Assembly: GCF_004346845.1 (NCBI RefSeq)
Contig: NZ_SMGI01000001.1
Location: 248,001 to 312,000, forward strand
Direction of reading: 5' to 3'
Length of the DNA stretch: 64,000 nucleotides
Source: Winogradskyella wandonensis
GTDB lineage: Bacteria; Bacteroidota; Bacteroidia; Flavobacteriales; Flavobacteriaceae
This document shows positions 43,674 to 54,377 of the stretch, piece by piece. Both the position numbers and the translations under genes were made by a program. Every line of letters begins with the position of its first letter. Position 1 is the stretch's first letter. Under the pieces are notes generated by a model. The model was not told the origin of the DNA. It saw only the letters and a program-made list of their open reading frames with translations, and searched no databases.

Positions 43674-46520
43674 TTACTGGTCTAAAGCCTCGTAGGTAGG
43701 ATTGAGTAACACAGGCTTGCCAAAACCTAATTGCTCTAATTTATCTAATTGCGTAGCGGCATCACCAACGACTAAATAAATCATTTGGTCTGGACGCAGA
43801 TATTTGCCTGCAAGTGCTTTCATGTCTTCGACAGTCAACCCTTTAACAATGGCCTCGCGTTGTTTAGCGTAATCATCAGGAAAACCTAGCTCACTTATAT
43901 TTGAAAGCATGCGGAGTTTTGCGCCTAAGGTTTCAAAAGCTCTGGCATTACTCTTTATCGTATAGCCTTTGGTGACTTCTAAATCGGTACTGTCAAAATC
44001 TTTAGCGTAGTTTTCTAAAATGTCTTTTATTAATGCTGCAGACTCGTATGTGACATTAGAACGCACTCCACTAGAAATTTGAAAATCGCCTGTTAAATCG
44101 TCACCACTAAAACGCGAACGAATACCGTAGGTATAACCTTTACCTTCACGTAATTGTTGTGTTAATTGCGAAGCAAAACCACCACCACCTAAGCGATAAT
44201 TCATAACTGTTGCGGCATAATAATCGTTGTCTGTAGCTTTTGGTCCAGGATAGCCAAAACGTATCTGAGATTGCTTGGCATTTGGCACATCATAAAAATA
44301 AACTATCGATTTTGTTGGGGCTTTTACTTCTGGTAAAGTAGGAATTGTAACGTCTTTTGCTTCCCATGTAGAATTGATAGTTTCTAAATTTGAGACCACA
44401 ACGTCCTTAGAAATGTCACCTACAACATTAAACGATGCTAGCTTCGGCGTAAGATTTGTTTGGTAATAGTTTTTCAAATCTTCTATTGTAATTGCTTCTA
44501 CTGAAGTTTCTGTACCTTGGTTGTTATTGGCCAAAATATGGTCTTTTCCGTAAAGTAATTTTGAATATTCGTTTGCCGCAATGGCGTTTGGATTTGCCTT
44601 CTGACGTTGAATACTACTTTTTACGCTTTGCTTGGCTAATTCAAATTCTTTAGTATCCCAACGTGGTTCAAGAAGTATCTCAGTCACCAGATCCATAGTA
44701 GCATCAAAATGTTTGGATAGGCTGCTACCTGTGATATAAACGGCGTCTTCCGTTGCGTAAGCGTTAATGCGTGCTCCTATGCTTTCAATTTCATTTTCTA
44801 ACTGCTCGGGTGTTTTATTCTTTGTACCTCGGGTTAAAAGGTTGGCCATTAGATTAGAAACACCAATTTTATCTGTATTTTCTAATAACATACCACCTTT
44901 AATCTTTAGTTGAAATTGTACTAACGGCACCTCATCATTTTCGATACCAGCTACTTTTAGTCCTGAATTTAAATTTTCTTTCCAAACTTCTGGGACGTTT
45001 ATTTCTGGACTCTCACCATAAGGTGGCTCAATACTTCTGTCAAAACTTGAAGGTGTTTTTTCGTAAGTGGCTGCAATGGAGGCGTCGAATGTTTCTTCTG
45101 CACCTTCAACAATTTGTTCTTCAACAACTTCTGCCAATTCAGAATTGGCTAAGACCAAATTCTTCTGACCTTTAGGCACAAAACTCGTAGCTATGTAGTT
45201 TTTGTCTTTAATGTAGGTGTTATAAACGCGCATTACATCTTCTGGTGTTACCGCTAAAATATTTTCTACATCTTTAGTGATGAAGCTAGCATTGCCAGCA
45301 AACATTTCGTATTGTGTAAGCTGTGCACCTTTTCCTAAAACACTGGATAATCCGCTGTAGAAATTAGTTTCTTGTCCAGCTTTAATTCGGTTTAAATCTT
45401 CTTCTGAAATACCATTTTCTTCAAACAATGTAAATCCTTTTTCAATGGCTTTTGCTACATCATTTAGCTCTACTTGGTTAAATGCAGTAACGCTAAGTTG
45501 TATTTGTCCTGCAATTTCAGAATTATATTCGCCCATACTTACAAAGCTCGTTAATTGCTCTTCATCTACTAAAACCTTGTTTAGAGGTGCTTTTTTTCCT
45601 TGAGATAAATATTGCGTTAAGACGCTAAGTGCATAGGAGTCTTCGTGATACTGATGAACGCCAGGCCAAGCCATAGTTAATCGTGGTACTCTTGCAAAAT
45701 TATCTTCGTAGTACAGGTGTTTTGAGGCGTCAAGAACAGCAGATTGTTTGGCTAATGCAGGGATGTCTTCACCACGTGGAATTTCATCAAAATACTTTTT
45801 AACCCAAGCTTTCGCTTGGTCTTTATCAAAATCTCCAGCAATAGTCAAAATCACATTATTAGGTACATACCAGCGGTTAAAGAAATCTTTAACGTCTTGT
45901 AAAGTCGCGTTTTGTAGGTCTTCTAACGAGCCAATGACTTGCCAACTATACGGATGTCCTTCGGGATATAGATTTTTGTCTATGACATATTGGTTGTGCC
46001 CATAAGGTCTGTTGTCTACAGATTGACGTTTTTCGTTTTTTACGACTTGCTTTTCTTTTGCTAAAACAGGTTCGGTAACCGTATTTATAAAGTAGCCTAA
46101 CTTATCAGCCTCTGCCCAAATCATTTTTTCTAAGGCGTCTTTAGGAACGGTTTGTAAATAATTTGTACGGTCGCGACTTGTAGAACCATTTGCGCCAGAG
46201 CCACCAATACGTGCACTCATTTTATCAAGTCCACCTTTACCTAGATTTTCGGATTCAAGAAAGAGTAAATGTTCGAATAAATGTGCAAAACCAGTACGTC
46301 CTTCTTTTTCTCTTGCAGAACCTACATGAGCTGTTAGTGATACAGCAACAACTGGGTCAGAGCGGTCGATATGAAACAGGACTTTGAGTCCGTTATCGAG
46401 TTCAAAGGTTTCATAATCGACTTTTAACTCTGATGACGATTCTTCTGTGTTACTCTCTTTACAAGATATTATAACAAGTCCTACAAGAAGACTTAGGCAA
46501 AAGGATTTGATGTATTTCAT
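43674..46520 (-). CDS. M16-family zinc metallopeptidase, lipoprotein
   Basis: A lipoprotein signal (GLVIISC, Cys20) leads into two M16 halves in one 948-residue chain. The first half has the inverted zinc motif HLFEH (80-84) in GFAHLFEHLLFLES. The second half lacks it, which is usual because the second half supports the first. Similar proteins in Bacteroidota degrade peptides in the periplasm. It follows the M14 peptidase gene on the same strand, 30 bases away, so the pair likely forms one unit. Confidence 0.92.
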   Translation of the reverse strand: MKYIKSFCLSLLVGLVIISCKESNTEESSSELKVDYETFELDNGLKVLFHIDRSDPVVAVSLTAHVGSAREKEGRTGFAHLFEHLLFLESENLGKGGLDKMSARIGGSGANGSTSRDRTNYLQTVPKDALEKMIWAEADKLGYFINTVTEPVLAKEKQVVKNEKRQSVDNRPYGHNQYVIDKNLYPEGHPYSWQVIGSLEDLQNATLQDVKDFFNRWYVPNNVILTIAGDFDKDQAKAWVKKYFDEIPRGEDIPALAKQSAVLDASKHLYYEDNFARVPRLTMAWPGVHQYHEDSYALSVLTQYLSQGKKAPLNKVLVDEEQLTSFVSMGEYNSEIAGQIQLSVTAFNQVELNDVAKAIEKGFTLFEENGISEEDLNRIKAGQETNFYSGLSSVLGKGAQLTQYEMFAGNASFITKDVENILAVTPEDVMRVYNTYIKDKNYIATSFVPKGQKNLVLANSELAEVVEEQIVEGAEETFDASIAATYEKTPSSFDRSIEPPYGESPEINVPEVWKENLNSGLKVAGIENDEVPLVQFQLKIKGGMLLENTDKIGVSNLMANLLTRGTKNKTPEQLENEIESIGARINAYATEDAVYITGSSLSKHFDATMDLVTEILLEPRWDTKEFELAKQSVKSSIQRQKANPNAIAANEYSKLLYGKDHILANNNQGTETSVEAITIEDLKNYYQTNLTPKLASFNVVGDISKDVVVSNLETINSTWEAKDVTIPTLPEVKAPTKSIVYFYDVPNAKQSQIRFGYPGPKATDNDYYAATVMNYRLGGGGFASQLTQQLREGKGYTYGIRSRFSGDDLTGDFQISSGVRSNVTYESAALIKDILENYAKDFDSTDLEVTKGYTIKSNARAFETLGAKLRMLSNISELGFPDDYAKQREAIVKGLTVEDMKALAGKYLRPDQMIYLVVGDAATQLDKLEQLGFGKPVLLNPTYEALDQ

Positions 46521-46550
46521 AATTTGGTGATTTGTATAGCTAGTATTATT

Positions 46551-49031
46551 TTATAATTCGAATGCATTATTATTAACAAAGAAAATGGCGTTCACTAAAA
46601 AGAGCTTTCCGTTTTCCCAAAAACTTCTGAACATAGGGTTATCTGCCATGTAAATAAAACTTCCACTTCCCATGCGTTCTTCTCCAAATACTAACGTGTT
46701 TTCTAAATTATTTAGTGCATTTTTTCCTGCAAAACCAGAGAACACTTTAGTGTCTGAAATATGCCCCACATTATAACCGTTATCCAACAAGTCATATGCT
46801 GAACTTCCTATTTTTAGGGTAAAATAATGGTTGTCATAACCAAAAGCCATAGGATGCGTATTGTCTATTTTACTTTTAAAGATGGCTCCTGTTATCAGGT
46901 TGTTAGCGTATTCGCGTTCGCGTTCAGCATAAGGAGTGAGGTTTTCAGAACTCTCGTTAGGCTCACTAGTTTTATACTTTAAGCTGAAGCCGTCTTTACC
47001 TGCAAAGCTTCTTAGCGCAGCATCAATAGCAATCACTTTACCGCCAGAACGCACCCAATCTTTTAAGGTTTTCATCATATCCTCATTTAAAATTCGGCCG
47101 TAATAACCACTTGGCATGATTAGGATATTGTACTTATCTAAATTTGTTCGGTTTAAGTTATCCGTATTTATCGATGTTACCGGATAATGTAATTGTTGCT
47201 CAAAAAAGTGCCAAAGTGCGCCATAGTTTAAAGATGATGTGCCTTCACCAGAAAGCATAGCAATTTTCTGTTTATTGATTAACTTAATATCAGGTGACCC
47301 AATATCTGGTGTGCGTTGTGAAAATCCTGAATTGATAGTAGCTAGGGCTTTATCATGCTTTTTAGCAATACTATTCAAGGTAGAAAGCATATTGTCTAGC
47401 TTGGCATTGTCACCTTTTGTAATAATTAATGAACCGCGTTCAAAACTTTTTCCGTTTGATGTGAATGGTTTTTCTGTAAAACGCACTCTAAAATTTGCTT
47501 TTAAAAGTGAAGCCAAAAATTGCGCATCTTTCATCGAGTTCCAATCACTCACATAGCCATAAGCATCAGACAAAGGTCTGTATTCTGGAGTCGAAGAACC
47601 TTTAGCACTTGCTAGTTTTGTAGTACTTGCTACAGCATCTAATCCGTAAGCGTAAGGCATACTCCAAGCTGTGATGTCATAGGTTAAAGAGTCAGTAAGT
47701 TTTGCGTTAGGCTCAAATAACACTTTTACCATTTTACCTTTTGGCTGATTTGTATGTACTACAAGCGAGTTGTTATTTAAACTAATACTACCTTGTTTTC
47801 CAGTTGCATAATTATAGCCAGTTGCCTTAGTTGTAGTTGCATTTTCAAATGCAATGTTGTGCTTATCTAAAAGTGATTTCAAACGTTCTATTCTATCTGA
47901 ATTCCCCGAAAGTGCGTAGCTTTTATATTTTAAATTTGAATTATCGAAGAATTTCCCAAATTCGTCATTTAAGCGTTTTGCATTTTTTGAAGCAATCTCA
48001 ACAGTAGATAAACCAGTAGTCGTATGATGCGTCAAACGTTCTACTAAAGTCAAGACATGCCCTTCATCATTTAAAATACCTAAGCCGGCACGGCCATGAC
48101 CGCCTTGTTCGTAAGTCATGCCAATGGCGCCCATGTAGGTAGGATAGGTGTCGCCATAACTTGGATAAAACAAATCGAAACGTTCGCGTGTGAAAAATAA
48201 CCAACCTTCTTTATCAAAATACTTTGCGTGGTTTTTCCCTATTTCCGTCTGAAAGTCGCGTTGAAAATCCGAAATTATTTCATGAAACGGTTCAGCTGCA
48301 GGTGCAAAATAATACGGCTCGTTTATGCCTTGCTCATGAAAATCGACATGAATATGTGGCATCCATTTATTATACGCTTTTAGTCTTGAAGCTGACTCTA
48401 TTTGGCTTGCCCAAGCCCAATCACGATTCAAATCAAATAGATAATGATTTGGTCTTCCGCCAGGCCAAGGCTCATTATGTTCGCTAGCTTGCTGGTCGAT
48501 GTCGTAAGGTTGGCTAGCCGTTTCGTTAAACCAATTGACGTAGCGGTCACGACCATCTGGATTTATACATGGGTCTATAATAACCACCGTATTTTTTAAC
48601 CACTCTTGCTTTTCGGTTATTAGTTTGTAAAGCGTCAATATCGAAGCTTCAGTACTAGAGGCTTCGTTACCATGAACATTATAACTTAACCATACTATGG
48701 CAATTTCAGGATTGTTAGAAGTGCCATTTAGTAAACCAGCATTCTTCAAATTATTCTCGCGTATGTTTTCAAGGTTTTTTATGTTTTCTTCACTAGATAT
48801 GTAAGCTAAGTATAGAGGACGACGTTCATAAGTTGCACCATATTTTTCTAGTTTCATTTGCTTAGGAACAGCTTTCTCAACGGCTTTAAAATAGTCCACA
48901 ACTTGATGGTGTCTGCTAAATTGTGTTCCGATTGGGTAACCTAAAAATTCATCTGGAGATGGAATGTTTTGCGAAAATGTCGATAGACTTAATCCAAAAA
49001 CAAATAACAACGATAAAAGGAGTCTTTGCAT
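46551..49031 (-). CDS. M14-family zinc carboxypeptidase, secreted
   Basis: A signal peptide (LLLSLLFVFGLSLSTFSQ) precedes the carboxypeptidase domain. HGNE gives the zinc ligands His120 and Glu123, FDLNRDWAW provides the Arg pocket, and HIHVDFHEQG the third histidine. After about residue 380 a long C-terminal part begins. It ends in a class I glutamine-amidotransferase-like fold (KYNILIMPSGYYGRI, RSGGKVIAIDAA) common in this family. The role is extracytoplasmic peptide breakdown. A -7 box lies upstream at 49052. Confidence 0.9.
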   Translation of the reverse strand: MQRLLLSLLFVFGLSLSTFSQNIPSPDEFLGYPIGTQFSRHHQVVDYFKAVEKAVPKQMKLEKYGATYERRPLYLAYISSEENIKNLENIRENNLKNAGLLNGTSNNPEIAIVWLSYNVHGNEASSTEASILTLYKLITEKQEWLKNTVVIIDPCINPDGRDRYVNWFNETASQPYDIDQQASEHNEPWPGGRPNHYLFDLNRDWAWASQIESASRLKAYNKWMPHIHVDFHEQGINEPYYFAPAAEPFHEIISDFQRDFQTEIGKNHAKYFDKEGWLFFTRERFDLFYPSYGDTYPTYMGAIGMTYEQGGHGRAGLGILNDEGHVLTLVERLTHHTTTGLSTVEIASKNAKRLNDEFGKFFDNSNLKYKSYALSGNSDRIERLKSLLDKHNIAFENATTTKATGYNYATGKQGSISLNNNSLVVHTNQPKGKMVKVLFEPNAKLTDSLTYDITAWSMPYAYGLDAVASTTKLASAKGSSTPEYRPLSDAYGYVSDWNSMKDAQFLASLLKANFRVRFTEKPFTSNGKSFERGSLIITKGDNAKLDNMLSTLNSIAKKHDKALATINSGFSQRTPDIGSPDIKLINKQKIAMLSGEGTSSLNYGALWHFFEQQLHYPVTSINTDNLNRTNLDKYNILIMPSGYYGRILNEDMMKTLKDWVRSGGKVIAIDAALRSFAGKDGFSLKYKTSEPNESSENLTPYAEREREYANNLITGAIFKSKIDNTHPMAFGYDNHYFTLKIGSSAYDLLDNGYNVGHISDTKVFSGFAGKNALNNLENTLVFGEERMGSGSFIYMADNPMFRSFWENGKLFLVNAIFFVNNNAFEL

Positions 49032-49051
49032 AGTAAGAGTTAGTTTAGCAT

Positions 49052-49059
49052 CAAAGCTA
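49052..49059 (-). promoter_or_regulatory. Candidate -7 promoter box for the M14-M16 unit
   Basis: On the minus strand TAGCTTTG fits TAnnTTTG and lies 20 bases before the ATG at 49031. Confidence 0.45.
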
Positions 49060-49173
49060 GTAAAAATAAATACTGTGTTTTATAATATGGTGTTTCTAAT
49101 AGTCATATTAACTAAAAATTAGCAGTTGTCTTTTGCGCATAATGTATATTTATGCCTGATTTAAAGATTACAC

Positions 49174-50769
49174 ATGCCAACCGACTGTATTTCTTTTAGA
49201 GAAACAAATTACTTTTCTTCGTTTATCTGCGATTATTTGGATGAAAACCCAAAGCTAAAGCCCTTATATAATCGTTTTCCAAATCTTGAAAACTTTAAGG
49301 CGCAAATTGAAGAGAAATCTTTCGCTTTTAATAATCAGTCGAGAACTATCTTAGTTGAAGTCCTTAAAAAGCAATATCAAAATGTTGAAGCTTCAGAATT
49401 GACGCTTCAGCATATCGAAAGCTTACAGCAAGAAAATACGTTTACTGTAACTACAGGGCATCAATTAAATCTATTTACGGGACCGTTATATTTCTTACAC
49501 AAAATTATATCGACCATAAATCTTACAAAAGAACTTAAAGAGAAGTATCCTGATTATAATTTTGTACCAATTTATTGGATGGCGTCAGAAGACCATGATT
49601 TTGACGAGATTAATTATTTCAATTTTAAAGGCAAAAAAATACAGTGGAATAGGGAAGATGGAGGCGCAGTTGGTCGTTTTGATACTAACGGATTAGAAGC
49701 CGTATACGATATTATCTCTGCTGAGTTTGGTCCTGGGAAACACGCGGAGCAATTGAAGCTATGGTTTAAAGAAGCTTATGTTAATCATGATAATTTGGCC
49801 GATGCTACACGTTATTTGGCAAATGCGCTTTTTACCGACTATGGTTTAGTGGTTTTAGATGCCGACAATGCAGAATTGAAACGTTTGTTTATTCAGCACA
49901 TGCAAAAGGAATTATTAGAGCAAACGAGTTTTAATAAAGTTAATGAGACTAACAAACTAATCGAAGCCTTAGGTTACGGTGTACAAGTTAATCCAAGAGA
50001 AATAAATTTATTCTACATAGCAGATAATCTTCGGGAACGTATTGTTTTTGAAGCTGGTGTATTTAAGGTAAATAATACCGAAATCAGTTGGACAAAAGAC
50101 GAATTGCTGAAACACCTTATTGAATTTCCAGAGCGTTTTTCGCCAAACGTTATAATGCGTCCATTGTATCAAGAAGTTATTCTACCAAATCTATGTTATA
50201 TTGGCGGCGGCGGTGAGTTAGCCTACTGGTTTCAAGTAAAATCAAATTTTGAAGCGCAAGCGGTTGTTTTTCCTATACTGTTGCTTCGTAATTCAGTTTT
50301 AATAAAAACCGAAAAGCAAAATCAAAAACAAAAACACCTAGACATCTCTAATAAAGACCTATTTCTAAAACGTCCGAGTTTTATTAATAAGCGTGTTCGG
50401 AAAATATCTAATATAGACATCGATGTTACTGAACAAATTGAGCATTTAGAACAACAATTTCAGCATTTATATACCCTAGCAGAACAAACCGATAAGTCAT
50501 TTATTGGTGCTGTTGATGCGCAAGTAAAAAAGCAAATAAAGGGTTTGCAACATCTCGAAAAACGCTTACTAAAAGCTCAAAAAAGAAAACTTGCTGACGA
50601 AATTTCTAGAGCCACTGACTTGCAAGAGCAACTGTTTCCTAATCAAAGCTTGCAAGAGCGTAACACCAATTTTTCAGAATTGTATTTGGAGTTTGGAGAG
50701 GATTTAATACCTACTTTGATTGAATGTTTGCAGCCATTGAAAGGTGAATTTACTGTCATAACTCTTTAA
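49174..50769 (+). CDS. bshC: Bacillithiol biosynthesis cysteine-adding enzyme BshC
   Basis: The protein matches BshC in length (531) and in its signatures: FTVTTGHQLNLFTGPLYFLHK, PIYWMASEDHDFDEIN, and LPNLCYIGGGGELAYWFQ. BshC is thought to join cysteine to glucosaminyl-malate, the last step of bacillithiol synthesis. A long coiled coil lies at about 420-490. bshA and bshB are not in the window. It sits just before guaA. Confidence 0.95.
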   Translation: MPTDCISFRETNYFSSFICDYLDENPKLKPLYNRFPNLENFKAQIEEKSFAFNNQSRTILVEVLKKQYQNVEASELTLQHIESLQQENTFTVTTGHQLNLFTGPLYFLHKIISTINLTKELKEKYPDYNFVPIYWMASEDHDFDEINYFNFKGKKIQWNREDGGAVGRFDTNGLEAVYDIISAEFGPGKHAEQLKLWFKEAYVNHDNLADATRYLANALFTDYGLVVLDADNAELKRLFIQHMQKELLEQTSFNKVNETNKLIEALGYGVQVNPREINLFYIADNLRERIVFEAGVFKVNNTEISWTKDELLKHLIEFPERFSPNVIMRPLYQEVILPNLCYIGGGGELAYWFQVKSNFEAQAVVFPILLLRNSVLIKTEKQNQKQKHLDISNKDLFLKRPSFINKRVRKISNIDIDVTEQIEHLEQQFQHLYTLAEQTDKSFIGAVDAQVKKQIKGLQHLEKRLLKAQKRKLADEISRATDLQEQLFPNQSLQERNTNFSELYLEFGEDLIPTLIECLQPLKGEFTVITL

Positions 50770-50847
50770 ATAAGAGACAGTCATAAAACTGTTAAAAAAG
50801 TATTCAAAAAATCGGTAGTCGTCAATCGCAAATCTGAAATCAATTAC

Positions 50848-50855
50848 TATTTTTG
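50848..50855 (+). promoter_or_regulatory. -7 promoter box immediately before guaA
   Basis: TATTTTTG fits TAnnTTTG and ends only 3 bases before the ATG at 50859. The guaA message would start at or near its first codon. No -33 TTG was found at a good distance. Confidence 0.45.
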
Positions 50856-50858
50856 TGC

Positions 50859-52394
50859 ATGCAACACAACAAAGTCCTAATTTTAGATTTCGGGTCGCAA
50901 TACACACAGCTTATTGCGCGTCGCGTTAGAGAGTTAAACATCTACTGCGAGATTTATCCATTCAACAAGATTCCTTCAGATTCAGATAGCTTCAAAGCAG
51001 TTATTCTTTCTGGTAGCCCAAACTCAGTTCGGGGAGAAGACGTCCTTCATCCAGATTTATCAAATATTAGAGGGAAAAAACCTATGCTTGCCGTATGTTA
51101 TGGCGCACAGTATTTAGCACATTTTTCTGGAGGTGAAGTGGCTGAATCTAACACGAGAGAATACGGTAGAGCAAATCTTGGTTTTATAAAAGAAGATGAA
51201 GACTTTTTTGAAAACATACACGAAGGTAGCCAAGTATGGATGAGCCATAGCGATACCATAAAGAAACTACCAACAGGAGGCGTGTTATTGGCAAGTACAG
51301 AAGATGTAGAAAATGCAGCATTTAAGATTGAGGGTGAAACAACATACGCTATTCAATTCCATCCAGAAGTTTACCATTCTACAGACGGACACCAACTGCT
51401 TCAAAATTTCTTAGTAAAAATTGCTAAAGTTGAGCAAGATTGGACACCAAATGCTTTTGTAGAAGAAACCGTACAAGACTTAAAAGACAAGCTAGGGAAC
51501 GATAAAGTGGTTCTTGGGTTGTCTGGTGGTGTGGACTCGTCCGTAGCGGCAATGTTATTGCATAAAGCCATTGGTGAGAACCTGTACTGCATCTTTGTAA
51601 ACAACGGTTTACTACGTAAAAATGAGTTCGAAGATGTATTGCACCAATACGAAGGTATGGGATTAAATGTAAAAGGTGTAGATGCTTCGGCACGCTTTTT
51701 GGATGCCCTAGCAGGAAAGAGCGATCCAGAGGAAAAACGCAAGACCATAGGTCGTGTGTTTATCGAGGTTTTTGATGATGAGGCGCATCGCATAAAGGAT
51801 GTAAAGTGGTTGGCGCAAGGAACAATTTATCCAGATGTTATAGAAAGTGTTTCGGCTACAGGCGGACCAAGTGCAACGATAAAAAGTCATCATAATGTTG
51901 GTGGATTACCAGATTTTATGAAGCTTAAAGTGGTTGAGCCATTAAAGGCGTTATTTAAGGATGAGGTAAGACGTGTAGGTGCTTCTATGAATATGGATAG
52001 CCATTTATTAGGTCGTCATCCATTTCCTGGACCAGGATTAGCCATCCGAATTCTTGGAGATCTAACACGAGAGAAAGTTCGTATATTACAAGAAGTAGAT
52101 GCCATTTTTATTAATAACCTACGCTCTTGGAATTTATACGATAAGGTTTGGCAAGCAGGAGCCATGTTGTTACCAGTAAATAGCGTAGGCGTAATGGGAG
52201 ATGAGCGAACATACGAAAAGTGTGTGGCTTTAAGAGCTGTAGAAAGCACAGATGGCATGACGGCAGATTGGGTAAATTTGCCTTATGAGTTTTTGCAAAA
52301 GACGTCTAACGAAATAATAAATAAAGTAAAAGGCGTTAATAGGGTAGTGTACGATATTAGTTCTAAACCGCCGGCCACCATAGAATGGGAATAA
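50859..52394 (+). CDS. guaA: GMP synthase (glutamine-hydrolysing)
   Basis: GuaA makes GMP from XMP with ATP and glutamine. The glutaminase domain shows [19 protein letters not shown], the nucleophile Cys80 in [11 protein letters not shown], and FHPEVYHS. The ATP-pyrophosphatase domain has [14 protein letters not shown], and the dimerisation end is [10 protein letters not shown]. The ATG at 50859 is chosen over an upstream TTG at 50853, which overlaps a -7 promoter box. The following LysM gene starts 14 bases after the stop. Confidence 0.97.
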   Translation: MQHNKVLILDFGSQYTQLIARRVRELNIYCEIYPFNKIPSDSDSFKAVILSGSPNSVRGEDVLHPDLSNIRGKKPMLAVCYGAQYLAHFSGGEVAESNTREYGRANLGFIKEDEDFFENIHEGSQVWMSHSDTIKKLPTGGVLLASTEDVENAAFKIEGETTYAIQFHPEVYHSTDGHQLLQNFLVKIAKVEQDWTPNAFVEETVQDLKDKLGNDKVVLGLSGGVDSSVAAMLLHKAIGENLYCIFVNNGLLRKNEFEDVLHQYEGMGLNVKGVDASARFLDALAGKSDPEEKRKTIGRVFIEVFDDEAHRIKDVKWLAQGTIYPDVIESVSATGGPSATIKSHHNVGGLPDFMKLKVVEPLKALFKDEVRRVGASMNMDSHLLGRHPFPGPGLAIRILGDLTREKVRILQEVDAIFINNLRSWNLYDKVWQAGAMLLPVNSVGVMGDERTYEKCVALRAVESTDGMTADWVNLPYEFLQKTSNEIINKVKGVNRVVYDISSKPPATIEWE

Positions 52395-52408
52395 TTAAAT
52401 TTAAGTAA

Positions 52409-54307
52409 ATGAAGAATTTTTTAGCCATCATTATATGTATCTCTTCATTTTGTGTGTATGCGCAAGATTATAAGACACACAAAGTAAAATCAGGAGAGAC
52501 AATCGAAACTATCGCCAAAAAGTATCTGGTAACGCCTTTCGATATTTATGCTTTAAATCCCGATGCTAAAAACGACTTTGGACCAAACACCGTTTTAATT
52601 ATACCTAATTCGAAGGTAAAAAATGAAGCCATTGTAGAGCCTTCTAAAGAAATCATAGATTATAAAAGTCATAAGGTAAAACGAAAAGAAACCTTGTTTG
52701 GTTTAGCTAAACGCTACAACATTAGCCAAGACGAAATCAAAAAAGCAAATCCTAGATTATATTCAGAAAATTTAAGAAAAGGTGACCGTATAAGAATACC
52801 ACGATACAAAACTGTGGTGTCTAAGCAAACCTTATCTAACACCATTAAAAAATATACAGTACAGCCTAGTGAAGGGAAATGGCGTATCGCCTACAAATTT
52901 GGAATCACCGTTAAAGAATTGGAGGACTTAAATCCTAGTATGAATGACGTTATTCAGCCAGGAGACGAGTTAAATGTGCCAAACATTGCCAATAACGAAG
53001 AGAAAGAAGTAGCTGATTCTGAATACAATTTTTACGAAGTTCAGCCAAAGGAAGGGTTTTATAGACTTAAAGTAAAACTAGGTCTTACTCAAGAGCAGTT
53101 AGAGGAACTAAATCCAGATTTAAAGGAAACAGGTTTAAAGGCTGGTATGGTCTTAAAAATTCCAGCGGATGTAGATGTAGTTTTAAATACTTCAGAAGAT
53201 TTAGATAAAACAAATTTAGCGGATAAAATATTGGACAAAGAGACGAAACGCTTGGCTGTTTTATTACCATTTAAATTGCATCGTATCGACTTGGATTCTG
53301 TGCAAGAAACTAAGGAGATGATGAAATCGGACAGAGTTCTAGGCATCGCTTTAGATTTTTATTCGGGTGTTGTAATGGCGTTAGATTCTGCTAAGCAATT
53401 AGGAATTTCGACCAATTTAAAAACCTTTGATACCGAAAACCGTTTAACAGAAATCAACACTATTTTAGATAACGAAGATTTTTCTGAATACGATGCAGTG
53501 ATTGGTCCAATGATGAGTAAACCTTTTGACCGTTTTGCTGCTTCTGTTGCTAAAGAAGATGTACCAGTATTTGCGCCGTTGTCGAAGCCGTCTAAAATTT
53601 CTAGAAATGTGTATCAAACTATTCCAGATAAGGACATTTTGGCTAAAAAAATGATTGATTTTGTTAAGCGCGATTCTACAATTAATCAGATAGTTATCAT
53701 ATCTGACCAAAAACATAAATCTATTAGCAATAATCTTAAGCGTGAGTTTCCTGAAGCAAAACAGATGTTCTCTGAAATAGTAAAAGAAAAAGACGCTTAC
53801 TTTATCTATCCAACACGATTTGAAGGTGTTTTTAAAGAAGGAAAAAATATAGTGTTTTTAGAAACAGACGATGTTTCTTTTGGTTCTAGTATTATTAGTT
53901 TGCTTAATGGTTTAAATATTAATAAAACCGAAATTATTTTAACCACGACGGATAAGAGTAAGGCATTTGAAAGTAATGATCCAGATAACAATTACCATTT
54001 GTCCAATCTTAAATTTCATTACGCTACTATAAATAAATCTTACGATAGTACGGCTAAAAAAGGTTTTATATCTAACTATACCTCTAAATATGGCGTAACG
54101 CCAAGTAAATACGCTACTCGTGGTTTTGATTTAACGTTGGATATTTTACTTCGTTTAGCATCGGAAGAAGGTTTTACAAATTCCGAAATTCAGACAGAGT
54201 ATATCGAAAACAAGTTTAGATACAACAAAAAGTTGTTTGGCGGTTACGTTAATGAAGCAGCCTATGTTGTAAAGTTCGATAATCTTGAGCTTGTTGAGGT
54301 TGATTAA
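52409..54307 (+). CDS. LysM repeat protein fused to a periplasmic-binding-like domain
   Basis: A signal peptide (FLAIIICISSFCVYAQ) is followed by four LysM-type modules to about residue 260: KVKSGETIETIAKKYLV, KVKRKETLFGLAKRYNI, TVQPSEGKWRIAYKFGI, EVQPKEGFYRLKVKLGL. These bind peptidoglycan. From about residue 275 a type I periplasmic-binding-protein fold follows (RLAVLLPFKLHRID, LGIALDFYSGVVMALDSAKQLGI, DAVIGPMMSKPFDRFA). The architecture suggests a cell-wall-bound sensor or scaffold. It lies between guaA and a DUF922 gene. Confidence 0.85.
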   Translation: MKNFLAIIICISSFCVYAQDYKTHKVKSGETIETIAKKYLVTPFDIYALNPDAKNDFGPNTVLIIPNSKVKNEAIVEPSKEIIDYKSHKVKRKETLFGLAKRYNISQDEIKKANPRLYSENLRKGDRIRIPRYKTVVSKQTLSNTIKKYTVQPSEGKWRIAYKFGITVKELEDLNPSMNDVIQPGDELNVPNIANNEEKEVADSEYNFYEVQPKEGFYRLKVKLGLTQEQLEELNPDLKETGLKAGMVLKIPADVDVVLNTSEDLDKTNLADKILDKETKRLAVLLPFKLHRIDLDSVQETKEMMKSDRVLGIALDFYSGVVMALDSAKQLGISTNLKTFDTENRLTEINTILDNEDFSEYDAVIGPMMSKPFDRFAASVAKEDVPVFAPLSKPSKISRNVYQTIPDKDILAKKMIDFVKRDSTINQIVIISDQKHKSISNNLKREFPEAKQMFSEIVKEKDAYFIYPTRFEGVFKEGKNIVFLETDDVSFGSSIISLLNGLNINKTEIILTTTDKSKAFESNDPDNNYHLSNLKFHYATINKSYDSTAKKGFISNYTSKYGVTPSKYATRGFDLTLDILLRLASEEGFTNSEIQTEYIENKFRYNKKLFGGYVNEAAYVVKFDNLELVEVD

Positions 54308-54377
54308 CAATCAAGCCTATATTACATCTAGCAATAAGCGGTCTCACTTTTCGTTCTTAAAAAGAATTTCAATTAGT

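Noticed and set aside
50853..50858. TTG start for guaA two codons upstream
   Set aside because: It overlaps a promoter box, and the ATG at 50859 matches the usual N-terminus.
54285..54377. Longer N-terminus of the DUF922 protein
   Set aside because: It overlaps the LysM gene and places 31 residues before a clear signal peptide.
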